A stretch of 64,000 nt of DNA from Gemmatimonadota bacterium. Lineage in GTDB: Bacteria > Gemmatimonadota > Gemmatimonadetes > Gemmatimonadales > Gemmatimonadaceae. Each line of letters opens with the position of its first letter. The first letter of the stretch is position 1. The DNA is taken from contig JADJNZ010000001.1 of the NCBI GenBank assembly GCA_016714015.1, positions 124,001-188,000 of the forward strand. Direction: 5' to 3'. The notes beneath the pieces are model-generated. The model made no database searches. It was not told the origin of the DNA and worked only from the letters and a program-made list of their open reading frames with translations. Of the stretch, positions 47,165-56,951 are shown piece by piece. Position numbers and translations under genes: made by a program.

Positions 47165-48588
47165 GCCCCATCTTCCTGCGCCTCCGCCTCGCCGCCACGC
47201 TCCTCGTCGCCGCCGCTTCGCCGCTCGCCGCGCAGCAGGCGACGCCGCCCGCCCTCGCCCCGCGCACGCGCTGGGAGGCGCAGGCGCGCGCGATGCTCAA
47301 GGAGCTCGTCGAGATCAACACCACGCATTCCGTGGGCAACACCGTCACCGCCGCCGAGGCGATGGCGAAGCACATGCGCGCGGCCGGCTTCCCGAGCGAG
47401 GACGTGATCGTCGTCGAGAACGCGCCGCGGAAGGGGAACCTCATCGTGCGCTATCGCGGCAGGAGCACCGGCCGCAAGCCGATCCTGCTACTCTCGCACA
47501 TCGACGTCGTCGAGGCCGATCCGAAGGACTGGACGCTGCCGCCGTTCGAGTTCATCGAGCGCGACGGCATCTTCTACGGCCGCGGCGTCGCCGACGACAA
47601 GGATGAGAGCGCGATGCACCTGACGATCCTCCTGCGGATGAAGGCCGAGGGGGTCGTTCCCGACCGGGACATCATCGTCGCGCTCACCGCCGACGAGGAG
47701 GGCGGCCCGCACAACGGCGTGGACTGGATCCTCCGCAACCGCCCCGAGCTGCTGCAGGCCGAGTACGCGTTCAATGAAGGGGGCGGCGGCCGGACGGAGG
47801 AGGGGAAGAAGGTCTCCAACGACGTCCAGGCGAGCGAGAAGAAGGTCGCGAACTTCACGCTCACCGCGACCAACTCGGGCGGACACAGCTCCGTCCCGCG
47901 GCCGGACAACGCGATCTACCAGCTGGCGGCCGCGCTGGACCGGATGGGCAAGTACCATCATCCGGTGCACCTGAACGAGATCACGCGCGAGTACTTCCGG
48001 CGGCAGTCGGCGATCGTCGGCGGCGAGACCGGTGCGGCGATGCGGCGGATCGTCGCCAACGCGCGTGACTCGGCCGCGGCGGCGACGATCTCGCGCGACC
48101 CGGCGAACAACTCGCGTCTCCGCACCACCTGCGTCGCGACGATGCTCTCGGGCGGCCATGCGATGAACGCCCTCCCCCAGCGCGCGACCGCGACGGTCAA
48201 CTGCCGGATCCTCCCCGACGAGACGCAGGCCGAGGTGCAGGCCCGCATCGTCGCCGCGGTGGCCGACACCGGCGTGAAGGTCACGGTCGAGCGCGAGGCG
48301 GCCGACAGCCCGCCGTCACCGCTCACGCCGGAGCTGCTCAAGGCGATCGAGGAGACGACCCGCGAGATGTGGCCCAACATGCCGGTGGTCCCCACGATGA
48401 GCACCGGCGCGACCGACGGCCGGTACCTGCGCAACGCGGGGATCCCCGTCTACGGCGTCTCCGGGCTCTTCTACGCCAATCCCAACGCGCACGGGATGAA
48501 CGAGAAGATCGAGGTAAAGGAGTTCTACGAGGGGCTCGAGTTCATGTATCGGCTGGTGCGGAAGGTCACGGCCGGGCCGGGGATGTGA
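47161..48588 (+). CDS. Exported M20-family metallopeptidase (tandem copy 2)
   Basis: 475 aa, starting at a GTG that overlaps the stop of copy 1. The same motifs in the same order: LLSHIDVVEAD, GRGVADDKDESAMHL, LTADEEGGPHNG, NSGGHSSVPRPDNAIY and HGMNEKIEV. Similarity to copy 1 runs end to end, with differences concentrated in the signal peptide and the loop after the lid, indicating a tandem duplication, perhaps with diverged substrate range. Overlaps the convergent exbD-like gene by 23 bp. Confidence 0.9.
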   Translation: MSPIFLRLRLAATLLVAAASPLAAQQATPPALAPRTRWEAQARAMLKELVEINTTHSVGNTVTAAEAMAKHMRAAGFPSEDVIVVENAPRKGNLIVRYRGRSTGRKPILLLSHIDVVEADPKDWTLPPFEFIERDGIFYGRGVADDKDESAMHLTILLRMKAEGVVPDRDIIVALTADEEGGPHNGVDWILRNRPELLQAEYAFNEGGGGRTEEGKKVSNDVQASEKKVANFTLTATNSGGHSSVPRPDNAIYQLAAALDRMGKYHHPVHLNEITREYFRRQSAIVGGETGAAMRRIVANARDSAAAATISRDPANNSRLRTTCVATMLSGGHAMNALPQRATATVNCRILPDETQAEVQARIVAAVADTGVKVTVEREAADSPPSPLTPELLKAIEETTREMWPNMPVVPTMSTGATDGRYLRNAGIPVYGVSGLFYANPNAHGMNEKIEVKEFYEGLEFMYRLVRKVTAGPGM

Positions 48589-49009
48589 CGGCGGCGCTCG
48601 GCCGACGCGTGTCAGCCGGCACGATCGCCGTCACGCGGATCCCCGCATCGCGTACCGCGCCGTAGATCCAGAACACGTCCTGGTACGCGACCGTCCGCGC
48701 GCCATCGATGAAGAGGATCTTCTCGGGCCGGCCGTCGTAGATCCGCGTGAGCTCGGGCAGGAGCGCCGCGGGGGCGATCGCGCGTCCGTTGACCGAGTAG
48801 CTCGGGCCCGGGTCCACCCGGAGCACGATGTTCGGGGCGCTCGAGTGCGCGCCGGGCGTGGTCGCCGGGACGGGAAGCGGCAGCTCGACCTTCCATTGCT
48901 CCTTGGGCAGCGCCCAGAGGATCGCGGCGATCAGCAGCACCAGCAGGATGTCGATCATCGGCACGACGTTCGGCTCGCTCGCGAGCCCGCCACCGCCCAT
49001 CGGTCCCAT
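48566..49009 (-). CDS. exbD: ExbD/TolR-family energy-transducing protein
   Basis: 147 aa. A short Gly-rich cytosolic start (MGPMGGGGLASEPN), then the single transmembrane helix with the family Asp (VVPMIDILLVLLIAAILW), and a periplasmic domain ending ILFIDGARTVAYQDVFWIYG. ExbD works with ExbB to drive TonB-type transport; no exbB or tonB is adjacent. The ATG at 49009 is preferred over a GTG at 49015 because GGAG lies 5 nt upstream; that Shine-Dalgarno is inside a 13-bp hairpin. Confidence 0.85.
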   Translation of the reverse strand: MGPMGGGGLASEPNVVPMIDILLVLLIAAILWALPKEQWKVELPLPVPATTPGAHSSAPNIVLRVDPGPSYSVNGRAIAPAALLPELTRIYDGRPEKILFIDGARTVAYQDVFWIYGAVRDAGIRVTAIVPADTRRPSAAVTSPARP

Positions 49010-49014
49010 ATGCA

Positions 49015-49052
49015 CTCCGGGTGAGAGGTCGTCCTGACGCTCTCACCCGGAG
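49015..49052 (-). promoter_or_regulatory. Hairpin sequestering the exbD Shine-Dalgarno
   Basis: A perfect 13-bp inverted repeat: CTCCGGGTGAGAG (49015-49027) and CTCTCACCCGGAG (49040-49052), 12-nt loop. On the minus-strand RNA the 3' arm ends in GGAG, the ribosome site 5 nt before the ATG at 49009. There is no U-run on either side, so it is not a simple terminator. It could be a thermometer-like or protein-controlled translational switch. Confidence 0.55.
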
Positions 49053-49116
49053 ATTGTCCTGCGATGGGCGCCGCATGACGGCGCGATGAAGCCTGCGTGA
49101 GGTGTCCCTTAGCGGA

Positions 49117-51897
49117 TCACCGCGGCGGCCCCATCTCGCGCAGCCGCTTGAGCACCTCGCCGAGCAGCTGCATCTCGCGGCCGTAGGTGGCCCAGTCGTC
49201 GGCGCGCTGCGCCGCGCGCGCCCGCTCGTAGTGCTCCGACGCCTCCGTCGCGAGTGCCGCCCGTTGCGCGTCGCCCGCCGCGCCCGGACGTGCGGCGGCG
49301 GTGGCCGCCGCCCCGGTCGCCGTGCGCGAGGTGGCTCCCGGCCGCGCAGCGCCCGACCCGCCGAACATCACCTGCAGCGCGCCGAGGAAGGTCTCGTTCA
49401 TCACCACGCGCCCCTCGTGCGCGACGACCACGCGCTTGAGCTCGGGGATCTTCCCGCCCTCCGACTGCAGGTAGAGGGGCTGCACGTAGAGGAGCGACGC
49501 CTCGATGGGGATCACGAGCAGCTCGCCGCGGATGACCTGGCTCCCGCCCTGGTCCCAGAGCGAGACCTGCCGCGACACCTCGGTGTCCTGGTTGATGCGG
49601 CTCGTGACCTGGCGTGGCCCGAAGACGAGGCTCTGCCGCGGGAAGCGGTAGGCGATGAGCTTGCCGTACTGCTCGCCGTCGTTCCGCGCGACCATCCAGG
49701 CCGCGAGGTTGTCCTTCTGCCGCGGCGTGAAGGGCCGCATGATCAGGTACTCGGCCTCCTTCTCTCCGGGAAGCCGCATGACGATGTGCCGCTGGAATCC
49801 GTTCCCTTCCTCGTCATCGGCGCCGGGGATCTGCCACTGGTCCTCGCGGTGATAGAAGGTCTCCGGATCGGTCATGTGGAACGTCGCATACAGGTAGGTC
49901 TGCGCGTCGAAGAGCGCTTCCGGATACCGCACGTGCGAGCGGAGGTCGGCGGGCATCTCGTCCATCGGCCGGAGCAGGTCGGGATAGATGCGCGAGAGGG
50001 TGCGGATCATCGGGTCCGCCGGATCGCTCAGGTACGCGGTGATGGTGCCGTCGTACGCCTCGACGGTCACCTTCACGCTGTTGCGCAGGTAGTTGGTGCC
50101 ATCGCCCATGCGGGCCGAGTACGGATAGCGGTCGGTGGCGGTGTAGGCATCGAGCATCCAGACGAGGCGCCCGCTGTCGGTCACGACGAGGAACGGATCG
50201 GGGTCGAACCGCAGGAACGGCAGCGCCTTCTGCGCGCGCTCGCGGACGTTGCGGTAGAAGAGGACGCGCGTGCTGTCGGTGAGGTCGCCCGAGAGGAGGA
50301 TGTTGAGCGACTGGAATCGCAGGGCGAAGAGCGCCTTCCGCATCAGCGATCCGATGGGGACGCCGGCCGCACCGGTGTACGTCGAGTAGACCCCCTCGTC
50401 CCCTTCGGCGGCCGGATGGTCGAACTCCCGCTGACGGGACGGCGCGAGCGCGAAGGTGCTCGCGACCTCGCCGAAGTAGATCTGCGGGCGCGTGACGTCG
50501 CGGTCGACGCTCGTCGAGGGCGGGAGGTCCTGTACCCAGAGCACGGGCAGGCCTTCCGGGGTGATCTCGTTGGTCGGGCCCATCGTGAGCCCCATCCCGT
50601 GCGTGAACGTGAGATGCTCGTTCACGAAGGTGCGCGTGGGCAGCGACGCGACGTCGAGCTCGCGCGCCGAGAGGAGCACGTGCCGGAGGCTGCCGTTCAC
50701 CTGGTAGCGATCGTCGTCGACCGCGATGAACTCGTAGTAGGTGCGGATGGACTGCAGCTGGCCGAAGGTCCGGAGCAGCGGCGCGCGGTCCCAGAGCCGC
50801 ACGTTGTCGATCGTCGCCCGGTTGGCCTCGAGGTCGCGCGCGGTGAGCTCCTGCGCGCCGTCGAGTTCGCGGCGCTCCACCGCCTCGAGCCCCCACGCCT
50901 TCCGCGTCGCCGCGATGTGATGCGCGATCTGCGGCGCCTCCTTCGCGAGTTCGTTGGGCTGCACGACGAGGCGCTGGTAGAGCGAGGGGATGATCCCCGT
51001 GAAGACGAGCGAGAGGACGAGATACCCTACGATGACGCCGCTCGCGGTGCGCACCACCCGGCCGCTGCGGGCGCCCCAGAGGACCGCGAGGCACCCGGCG
51101 GCCAGCAGCGCGGCCATCACGTACAACGAGGGCAGCACGATGCTCACGTCGGTGAGGGTCGCTCCCTGCAACGGACCGTGCGACCCGAAGAGCAGCGACG
51201 GCGCGCTGACGAAGGCGAGGCGCGCGGCATGCACCAGCAGCAGCGATGCGACGAGCGACGCGGTGTGGAGGCTCACCCGCGGATCCACGCGCAGCCGGAA
51301 CGCCTGCATCCCGATGTCGCCCCGCGCGAGGTAGATCGGCACCACGAGCAGCACCAGCGAGAGGAACAGCGCGACCGTCACGATACCGAGCGCGAGTTCG
51401 AGCGTGGGCAGCGTGAAGACGTAGTACGCGATGTCGCGACCGAAGATCGGGTCGGTCTCGCCGAACGGCGTGCGGTAGAAGAACTGGATGAGCGTCCGCC
51501 ACTGTGCGGCCGCGCTCAGCGCGATGAGGGCAGCTCCGCCGAGCGAGACGGGGAGCGCGAGCATCTCGGCGAGCCGGACGAAGAGGCGCTCGCGCGTCTC
51601 GATACCCCCTTCGGCGAGCACGCGCACCGACTCGCGCACCTGCTCGATCCCCCGGAGCGCGATCCGCGCGTTGCCGTACAGCACGGCGAACCCGCCGATG
51701 CCGGCGAGGAGGCCGAGCGTCCACTGCGCGCCGATCTGCAACAGGAAGACCCGCTCGAACCCGACCTCGCGGAACCACCACCAGTCGGTGATCCGCGTCG
51801 CGATGGCGCGGGCGAAGAGGAAGAGCAACAGCAGCGCGAACATCCACAGCACGAACGACGGGCGGGACGAGCGCTTGGGGAGCGACTTCTTGGCCAT
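49117..51897 (-). CDS. UPF0182-family large membrane protein
   Basis: 926 aa. The N-terminal third has about seven transmembrane helices (FVLWMFALLLLFLFARAI, LGLLAGIGGFAVLYGN and others). The rest is a large extracytoplasmic domain with UPF0182 landmarks: RTYYEFIAVDDDRYQVNG, VNEHLTFTHGMGL, PQIYFGE and IQSLVWMLDAYT-like SGRLVWMLDAYTATDRYPYS. The C-terminus after GGSG is Ala-rich and ends in a helical tail (GREMQLLGEVLKRLREM). Function unknown in all members. The ATG at 51897 begins MAKKSLPKRSSRP; the open frame upstream belongs to the antisense of the kinase gene. Confidence 0.93.
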   Translation of the reverse strand: MAKKSLPKRSSRPSFVLWMFALLLLFLFARAIATRITDWWWFREVGFERVFLLQIGAQWTLGLLAGIGGFAVLYGNARIALRGIEQVRESVRVLAEGGIETRERLFVRLAEMLALPVSLGGAALIALSAAAQWRTLIQFFYRTPFGETDPIFGRDIAYYVFTLPTLELALGIVTVALFLSLVLLVVPIYLARGDIGMQAFRLRVDPRVSLHTASLVASLLLVHAARLAFVSAPSLLFGSHGPLQGATLTDVSIVLPSLYVMAALLAAGCLAVLWGARSGRVVRTASGVIVGYLVLSLVFTGIIPSLYQRLVVQPNELAKEAPQIAHHIAATRKAWGLEAVERRELDGAQELTARDLEANRATIDNVRLWDRAPLLRTFGQLQSIRTYYEFIAVDDDRYQVNGSLRHVLLSARELDVASLPTRTFVNEHLTFTHGMGLTMGPTNEITPEGLPVLWVQDLPPSTSVDRDVTRPQIYFGEVASTFALAPSRQREFDHPAAEGDEGVYSTYTGAAGVPIGSLMRKALFALRFQSLNILLSGDLTDSTRVLFYRNVRERAQKALPFLRFDPDPFLVVTDSGRLVWMLDAYTATDRYPYSARMGDGTNYLRNSVKVTVEAYDGTITAYLSDPADPMIRTLSRIYPDLLRPMDEMPADLRSHVRYPEALFDAQTYLYATFHMTDPETFYHREDQWQIPGADDEEGNGFQRHIVMRLPGEKEAEYLIMRPFTPRQKDNLAAWMVARNDGEQYGKLIAYRFPRQSLVFGPRQVTSRINQDTEVSRQVSLWDQGGSQVIRGELLVIPIEASLLYVQPLYLQSEGGKIPELKRVVVAHEGRVVMNETFLGALQVMFGGSGAARPGATSRTATGAAATAAARPGAAGDAQRAALATEASEHYERARAAQRADDWATYGREMQLLGEVLKRLREMGPPR

Positions 51898-52053
51898 CGG
51901 GATCTCGGTCGGGGGGAGGAGCACCAACGCATGAAGTCTGGGCACCTGCCGCGGGCGGCGCCATGCCGCCTCCTGCTGCCCGCCACCGCCCGCCGCGTTC
52001 CACCCCGCCCACTCCCGATGTAGCTTCCCTCCACGCCGCCCACCCGTTCCCAC

Positions 52054-54405
52054 TTGTCGAGCCTCACCGACCGCCTCCGCGCCGCCCTCGCCGGCCGCTA
52101 CGACATCGAACGCGAACAGGGACGCGGCGGCATGGCGATCGTGTTCCGGGCGCGCGACCTCCGCCACGACCGCACGGTGGCAGTGAAGGTGCTCCTCCCC
52201 GAGCTGGGCGAGGCCCTCGGGGCCGAACGGTTCCTCCGGGAAGTGCGGATCACGGCCAAGCTGAGCCACCCGCACATCCTGCCCCTCCTCGACTCGGGCG
52301 AGGCGGATGGGCTGCTCTTCTACGTCATGCCGTTCGTCGAAGGCGAGTCGCTCCGCGACCGCCTCGCCCGCGAGGGAGAGCTCCCCGTGGACGATGCCCT
52401 CCGCATCACCCGCGAGGTGGCCGACGCGCTGGGGTACGCGCACACCCATGGCGTCGTCCACCGCGACATCAAGCCGGAGAACATCCTGCTGCAGGGTGGG
52501 CACGCGCTCGTGGCGGACTTCGGGATCGCGCGCGCCTTCGACGCGCCCGAGCTGCAGCAGTCGATCACGATGACCGGCACCTCGATCGGGACGCCGCTCT
52601 ACATGAGCCCCGAGCAGGCGCACGGCGATGCCAACCTCGACGGGCGCAGCGACCTGTACTCGCTCGGATGCGTCGCGTACGAGATGCTGACGAGCGAGCC
52701 GCCGTACACCGGCCCGAACGCGATGGCGATCACGGCGCGCAAGCTCACCGAGCCGGTCCCGCCGCTCCGGTCGCGCCGCATCTCGGTGAGCACGGGGCTG
52801 GAGTCGGCGATCACGCGGGTCCTCGCGCGCACCCCCGCGGACCGCTTCCGCACCGCGCACGAGTTCCTCGAGCAGATCAGCGAGAAGGCCATCACCGGCG
52901 AGACGACAGCCCCGACACGATCACTCCCCGCCGTCGCATCCGGCCGGTCCCGTGCGGTGCTCGCCGGCATCGCGCTACTCGTGCTCGCCGCCGTCGACTG
53001 GTTCGCGTTCCGGCCGCGCGCTGGCGCCGCCACCGCCGGTGGCATCTCGTCGGTCGCGATCCTCCCCTTCGAGAACCTCAGCCCCGACACCGCGCAGGCG
53101 TACTTCGCCCTCGGCCTCGCCGACGAGATCATCACGAGTCTCTCGATGGTGGAGGGGATGAAGGTCGCGTCGCGCACCTCGACGACGGTGCTCGCCGCGC
53201 AGGGGCTCGAGATCGCCGAGCTCGGGCGGCGGCTGGGCGTCGCCACGGTCGTCGAAGGGAGCGTCCGCGCCGCCGGCGAGCGGATGCGCGTCACGGCGCG
53301 GCTCGTCCCGGTGGACGGCGGCGCGCCGCTCTGGTCGGAGACCTTCGAACGCACCGCCGACGACGCCCTCCGCATCCAGGAGGAGATCGCCGGCTCGATC
53401 GTCGAGGCCCTCAAGGGCAAGCTCGGCGGCGGACAGCTGCAGGCGGTGAGCAGCGGCACGACCGACCCCGAGGCGTACGATCTCTACCTGCAGGGGCGAT
53501 CATTGCGGCAGCGACAGACCGAGCAGACCATCGCGCGCTCGGTGGAGTTCTTCCAGCAGGCGATCTCCCGCGCCCCCGATTTCGCTCGCGCGCACGCGAG
53601 CCTCGCCGAGGTGCGCGCGGTGCAGGGCTACTACGAGTACGTCGAGCCCGGCGTGGCCTTCCCGGCCGCCGCGCGCGCCGCCGAGGAGGCGCTCCGCCTC
53701 GACGCCCGCATCGGATCGGCGCATGCGACGCGGGCGTACGTCTCGCTCTACTACGCCTGGGATCTCGCGAAGTCGGAGCGGGAGTTCAAGCAGGCGCTCG
53801 CGGTGGAGCCCAACTCGGCGATCGCGCACCAGTGGTACGCCAACCTGCTCGTCGCGCAGGGGCGGTTCGAGCAGGCGGAGCAGGAGTTCCGCACCGCGCT
53901 CGCCATCGACCCCGCGGCGGCGGTCCGCCGCGCGGCGCTCATCTACGTGGACCACTACAGCGGGAACCATCCGCGTGGCGTGGCGACCTATCGCAACGCG
54001 GTCGCGATCGACTCGAGCTACGCGCTCACTTTCCTGTGGGGCTCGTGGGTCCTCGAGGGCGCCGGACTGAAGGATGAGGCGATCGCCGCGTTGGAGCGCT
54101 CGGTGGACCTCTCCTCGGGCGGGATCGGCTTCGTCGCCGCGCTCGCCCGGATGCGCGCGGTTCGCGGCGAGGCGGCCGAGGCGCGGCGACTGCTGGCGCA
54201 GGTCACGGCGTCGAAGGTGGTGCCCGCCTACGACGTGGCGCTGATCCACCTCGCGCTCGGCGACCGTGCCGAGGCGCTCCGCTGGCTCGAGCGCGCGTAC
54301 CAGTCGCGCTCCCACTCGATGGTGCTCATGCGGCACGACCCGCATCTCGACCCGCTCCGCGGGGACCCCGCGTTCGAGGCGATCGCGAAGAAGGTCGGGA
54401 TCTGA
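52054..54405 (+). CDS. Membrane-anchored Ser/Thr protein kinase with TolB-like and TPR domains
   Basis: 783 aa, TTG start at 52054 (best in-frame start before the kinase domain; TAGCTT lies about 28 nt upstream). Kinase domain about 15-275: glycine loop GRGGMAIVFRA, K45 in VAVKVL, HRDIKPEN (D138), ADFG (D155). A transmembrane helix (about 302-322, AVLAGIALLVLAAVDWFAF) is followed by an extracytoplasmic TolB-like segment (SVAILPFENLSPDTAQ) and TPR helices to the end. It therefore differs from the soluble kinase at 12438 by sending its sensor half across the membrane. Its TGA abuts the convergent stop, the two sharing TGATCA. Confidence 0.9.
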   Translation: MSSLTDRLRAALAGRYDIEREQGRGGMAIVFRARDLRHDRTVAVKVLLPELGEALGAERFLREVRITAKLSHPHILPLLDSGEADGLLFYVMPFVEGESLRDRLAREGELPVDDALRITREVADALGYAHTHGVVHRDIKPENILLQGGHALVADFGIARAFDAPELQQSITMTGTSIGTPLYMSPEQAHGDANLDGRSDLYSLGCVAYEMLTSEPPYTGPNAMAITARKLTEPVPPLRSRRISVSTGLESAITRVLARTPADRFRTAHEFLEQISEKAITGETTAPTRSLPAVASGRSRAVLAGIALLVLAAVDWFAFRPRAGAATAGGISSVAILPFENLSPDTAQAYFALGLADEIITSLSMVEGMKVASRTSTTVLAAQGLEIAELGRRLGVATVVEGSVRAAGERMRVTARLVPVDGGAPLWSETFERTADDALRIQEEIAGSIVEALKGKLGGGQLQAVSSGTTDPEAYDLYLQGRSLRQRQTEQTIARSVEFFQQAISRAPDFARAHASLAEVRAVQGYYEYVEPGVAFPAAARAAEEALRLDARIGSAHATRAYVSLYYAWDLAKSEREFKQALAVEPNSAIAHQWYANLLVAQGRFEQAEQEFRTALAIDPAAAVRRAALIYVDHYSGNHPRGVATYRNAVAIDSSYALTFLWGSWVLEGAGLKDEAIAALERSVDLSSGGIGFVAALARMRAVRGEAAEARRLLAQVTASKVVPAYDVALIHLALGDRAEALRWLERAYQSRSHSMVLMRHDPHLDPLRGDPAFEAIAKKVGI

Positions 54406-55347
54406 TCAGGGCGTGGCGCCGCACGAGTCGGTGCGGCGCGTGAACACCATCTGACTGGCGAGCCAGCGCCCGCCCGACCGGACCAGCACGTAGTGGTCGA
54501 TCCCGCAGTGGCTCACGATGCCGTCGAAGCGCGTGACGTACGGCGCCACGAGATGCGCGATCGGGCCGTCGACCGTGACCGCCGGCGACCGCAGCACGCC
54601 GCTGAACACGCGCGGATCGCTGGCCATCCCGACGAGGAACTCACCGAGCGTCCGCACGGCGACCGCGCCCGTCGCCACGGTGACGCCCACCGTCGCCATG
54701 GTCGGCAGGGAGGCGGCGCGAAGGTAGGCGGTGTCGCGCGCGCTCATCGCGGCGATGTACCGCTCGACCACCCCGACGACGGCCGCCGAGTCGGCCGACG
54801 TGGTCTGCGCGCGTGCGGGCGGCGCGACAAGGAGGAACAGCCCCGCCAGCATCGCGGCGCGGCGGACCTGTCGCCGGTCGTGCGCGACGAGCACATCATC
54901 GCGGCCGCGACGCCGCTCCAGCCGCCGCACCGCCACCGCCGCCAGCGCGAACGACCCGCACCAGAGCCAGTACCCGGCGCGCAGGTCGAGAAACTCCCCG
55001 CCCCGCGGCCAGATCCACTGTACGTTGAGGACGAAGGCCGCCCAGAGCTGCGCCGAGAGGCGGTACGGCACCGGGAAGTGGATCCGCGGCCAGGCGAGCA
55101 CCAGCGCGAGGGTGTAGGCCATGAGCAGATTCGAGAGCGCGCTCATCGCCATGAGCACTTCGCGGATGGTGAGGAGGTCGATTTCCGCGAACTTGTGCCA
55201 GGTCGCCGGGCCGATCGCGACGAGGAAAGCCTGCCAGCCGGGAAGGACACCATCGGCCAGAGTCGCCGAGGCGGCCTCGACCGGGAGGAACCAGGCGGTG
55301 GCGAACAGCACCAGCGCGGCGAATGCGGGGCGCTTCTCCCGTTCCAT
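54406..55347 (-). CDS. Membrane protein fused to an exported NTF2/SnoaL-like domain
   Basis: 313 aa in two parts. Residues 1-150 contain about four hydrophobic segments (FAALVLFATAWFLPVEA, VLMAMSALSNLLMAYTLALVLAW, WAAFVLNVQWIW, GYWLWCGSFALAAVAV). Residues 160-313 begin with what looks like a complete signal peptide (MLAGLFLLVAPPARAQ) followed by an NTF2-like domain (SAAVVGVVERYIAAMSARDTAYLRAAS). This suggests fusion of a membrane-protein gene with a secreted-protein gene, or a missed internal start. Function unknown. Confidence 0.6.
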   Translation of the reverse strand: MEREKRPAFAALVLFATAWFLPVEAASATLADGVLPGWQAFLVAIGPATWHKFAEIDLLTIREVLMAMSALSNLLMAYTLALVLAWPRIHFPVPYRLSAQLWAAFVLNVQWIWPRGGEFLDLRAGYWLWCGSFALAAVAVRRLERRRGRDDVLVAHDRRQVRRAAMLAGLFLLVAPPARAQTTSADSAAVVGVVERYIAAMSARDTAYLRAASLPTMATVGVTVATGAVAVRTLGEFLVGMASDPRVFSGVLRSPAVTVDGPIAHLVAPYVTRFDGIVSHCGIDHYVLVRSGGRWLASQMVFTRRTDSCGATP

Positions 55348-55583
55348 GTGACTGACTCAAGGTCAAGGTGGCAGGCTTACGGTGCACTCGCCGGCCCACC
55401 GGCGCAATGCGGGAATCCCCGGTCATCCACTGCAGCTCGCTTGACCATTCTCGCCGTCGGAATCAGACTTGGGGCCGAGTGATCGTGCCGAGCGCTCGCG
55501 CACGAGTCGCGCGATTCGCCACGGTCTCGAACGACCGGCGACGAACGCGCCGGCCTCGGAGCCCACCGCCTCCCAGGAACTCC

Positions 55584-56186
55584 GTGTCCCGAATCGCCTG
55601 CCGTTCCGTCTGGTTCGCCCTCTTCCTCGCCCTGCCGGCGTCGACGGAGGCTCGCGCGCAGTCCGCAGGTCCGACTCTAGAGGTCGGCGAGCGGGTGCGC
55701 GTCTCGGCGAGGGACTACCGCCCGTATACCGAGTACATCTTCGAGGGGCGATCGGGGGACTCGCTGCAGTTCCGGCATGTCGGCACGACCCTCACGCACT
55801 GGAAGCATGAGCGCGATGTCCGACGGCTCGGACGATTCGTCCGGCCTCGATCCCGGGGCATGGGAGCGGTGCGTGGTCTGCGCTGGGCCGTCGTGGGGGT
55901 CGCTCTGGGCGCGGCCGTCGGCGCGGTGCAGAAGGATTGCACGGAGTGCCTGGAGTCACCCACGAAGGGTGAACGCATGACGACGTCCGCGACGGAACTG
56001 GGGGTCATCAGCGCCACGATGGGTGCGACGATCGGCGCGATCGCGCCGGGCGACGTGTGGCAGCGCATCGACCCGCGGAATCGCGCGGCCTTCGCCTCCA
56101 GGCGCGGATCCCGCCGGGGATGGGGGCAACAGACGGCGCCCCCGGCCGTCGTTCTGTCCGGAGGCGCCTCGCCCTCGATCCGTTGA
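55584..56186 (+). CDS. Exported glycine-zipper protein of the GERVRVSA type
   Basis: 200 aa from the GTG at 55584, with AGGA 5-7 nt upstream. Signal peptide (SVWFALFLALPASTEARAQ), a beta-rich N-terminal domain (LEVGERVRVSARDY, FEGRSGDSLQFRHVG, KHERDVRRLGRF), then two Gly-zipper hydrophobic stretches (WAVVGVALGAAVGAVQ and ISATMGATIGAIAPGD) and WQRIDPR. This layout is a recurring family in Gemmatimonadota and related soil bacteria; its role is unknown. Earlier in-frame starts have no signal peptide or Shine-Dalgarno. Confidence 0.65.
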   Translation: MSRIACRSVWFALFLALPASTEARAQSAGPTLEVGERVRVSARDYRPYTEYIFEGRSGDSLQFRHVGTTLTHWKHERDVRRLGRFVRPRSRGMGAVRGLRWAVVGVALGAAVGAVQKDCTECLESPTKGERMTTSATELGVISATMGATIGAIAPGDVWQRIDPRNRAAFASRRGSRRGWGQQTAPPAVVLSGGASPSIR

Positions 56187-56203
56187 CCTCGCGATCACCG
56201 CAT

Positions 56204-56911
<708 letters not shown>

Positions 56912-56951
56912 TGCGGCTCCGGGGGTTGGGCGGTGGAGGTCGTGTAAGCGG

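Noticed and set aside
51898..52860. Extended start of the UPF0182 protein through the divergent kinase gene
   Set aside because: The additional sequence is the antisense of conserved kinase motifs. MAKKSLPKRSS at 51897 is a normal start.
55368..55583. Longer version of the glycine-zipper protein starting at 55368
   Set aside because: The upstream part is Arg/Pro-rich without signal peptide. The GTG at 55584 has AGGA and a proper signal peptide.
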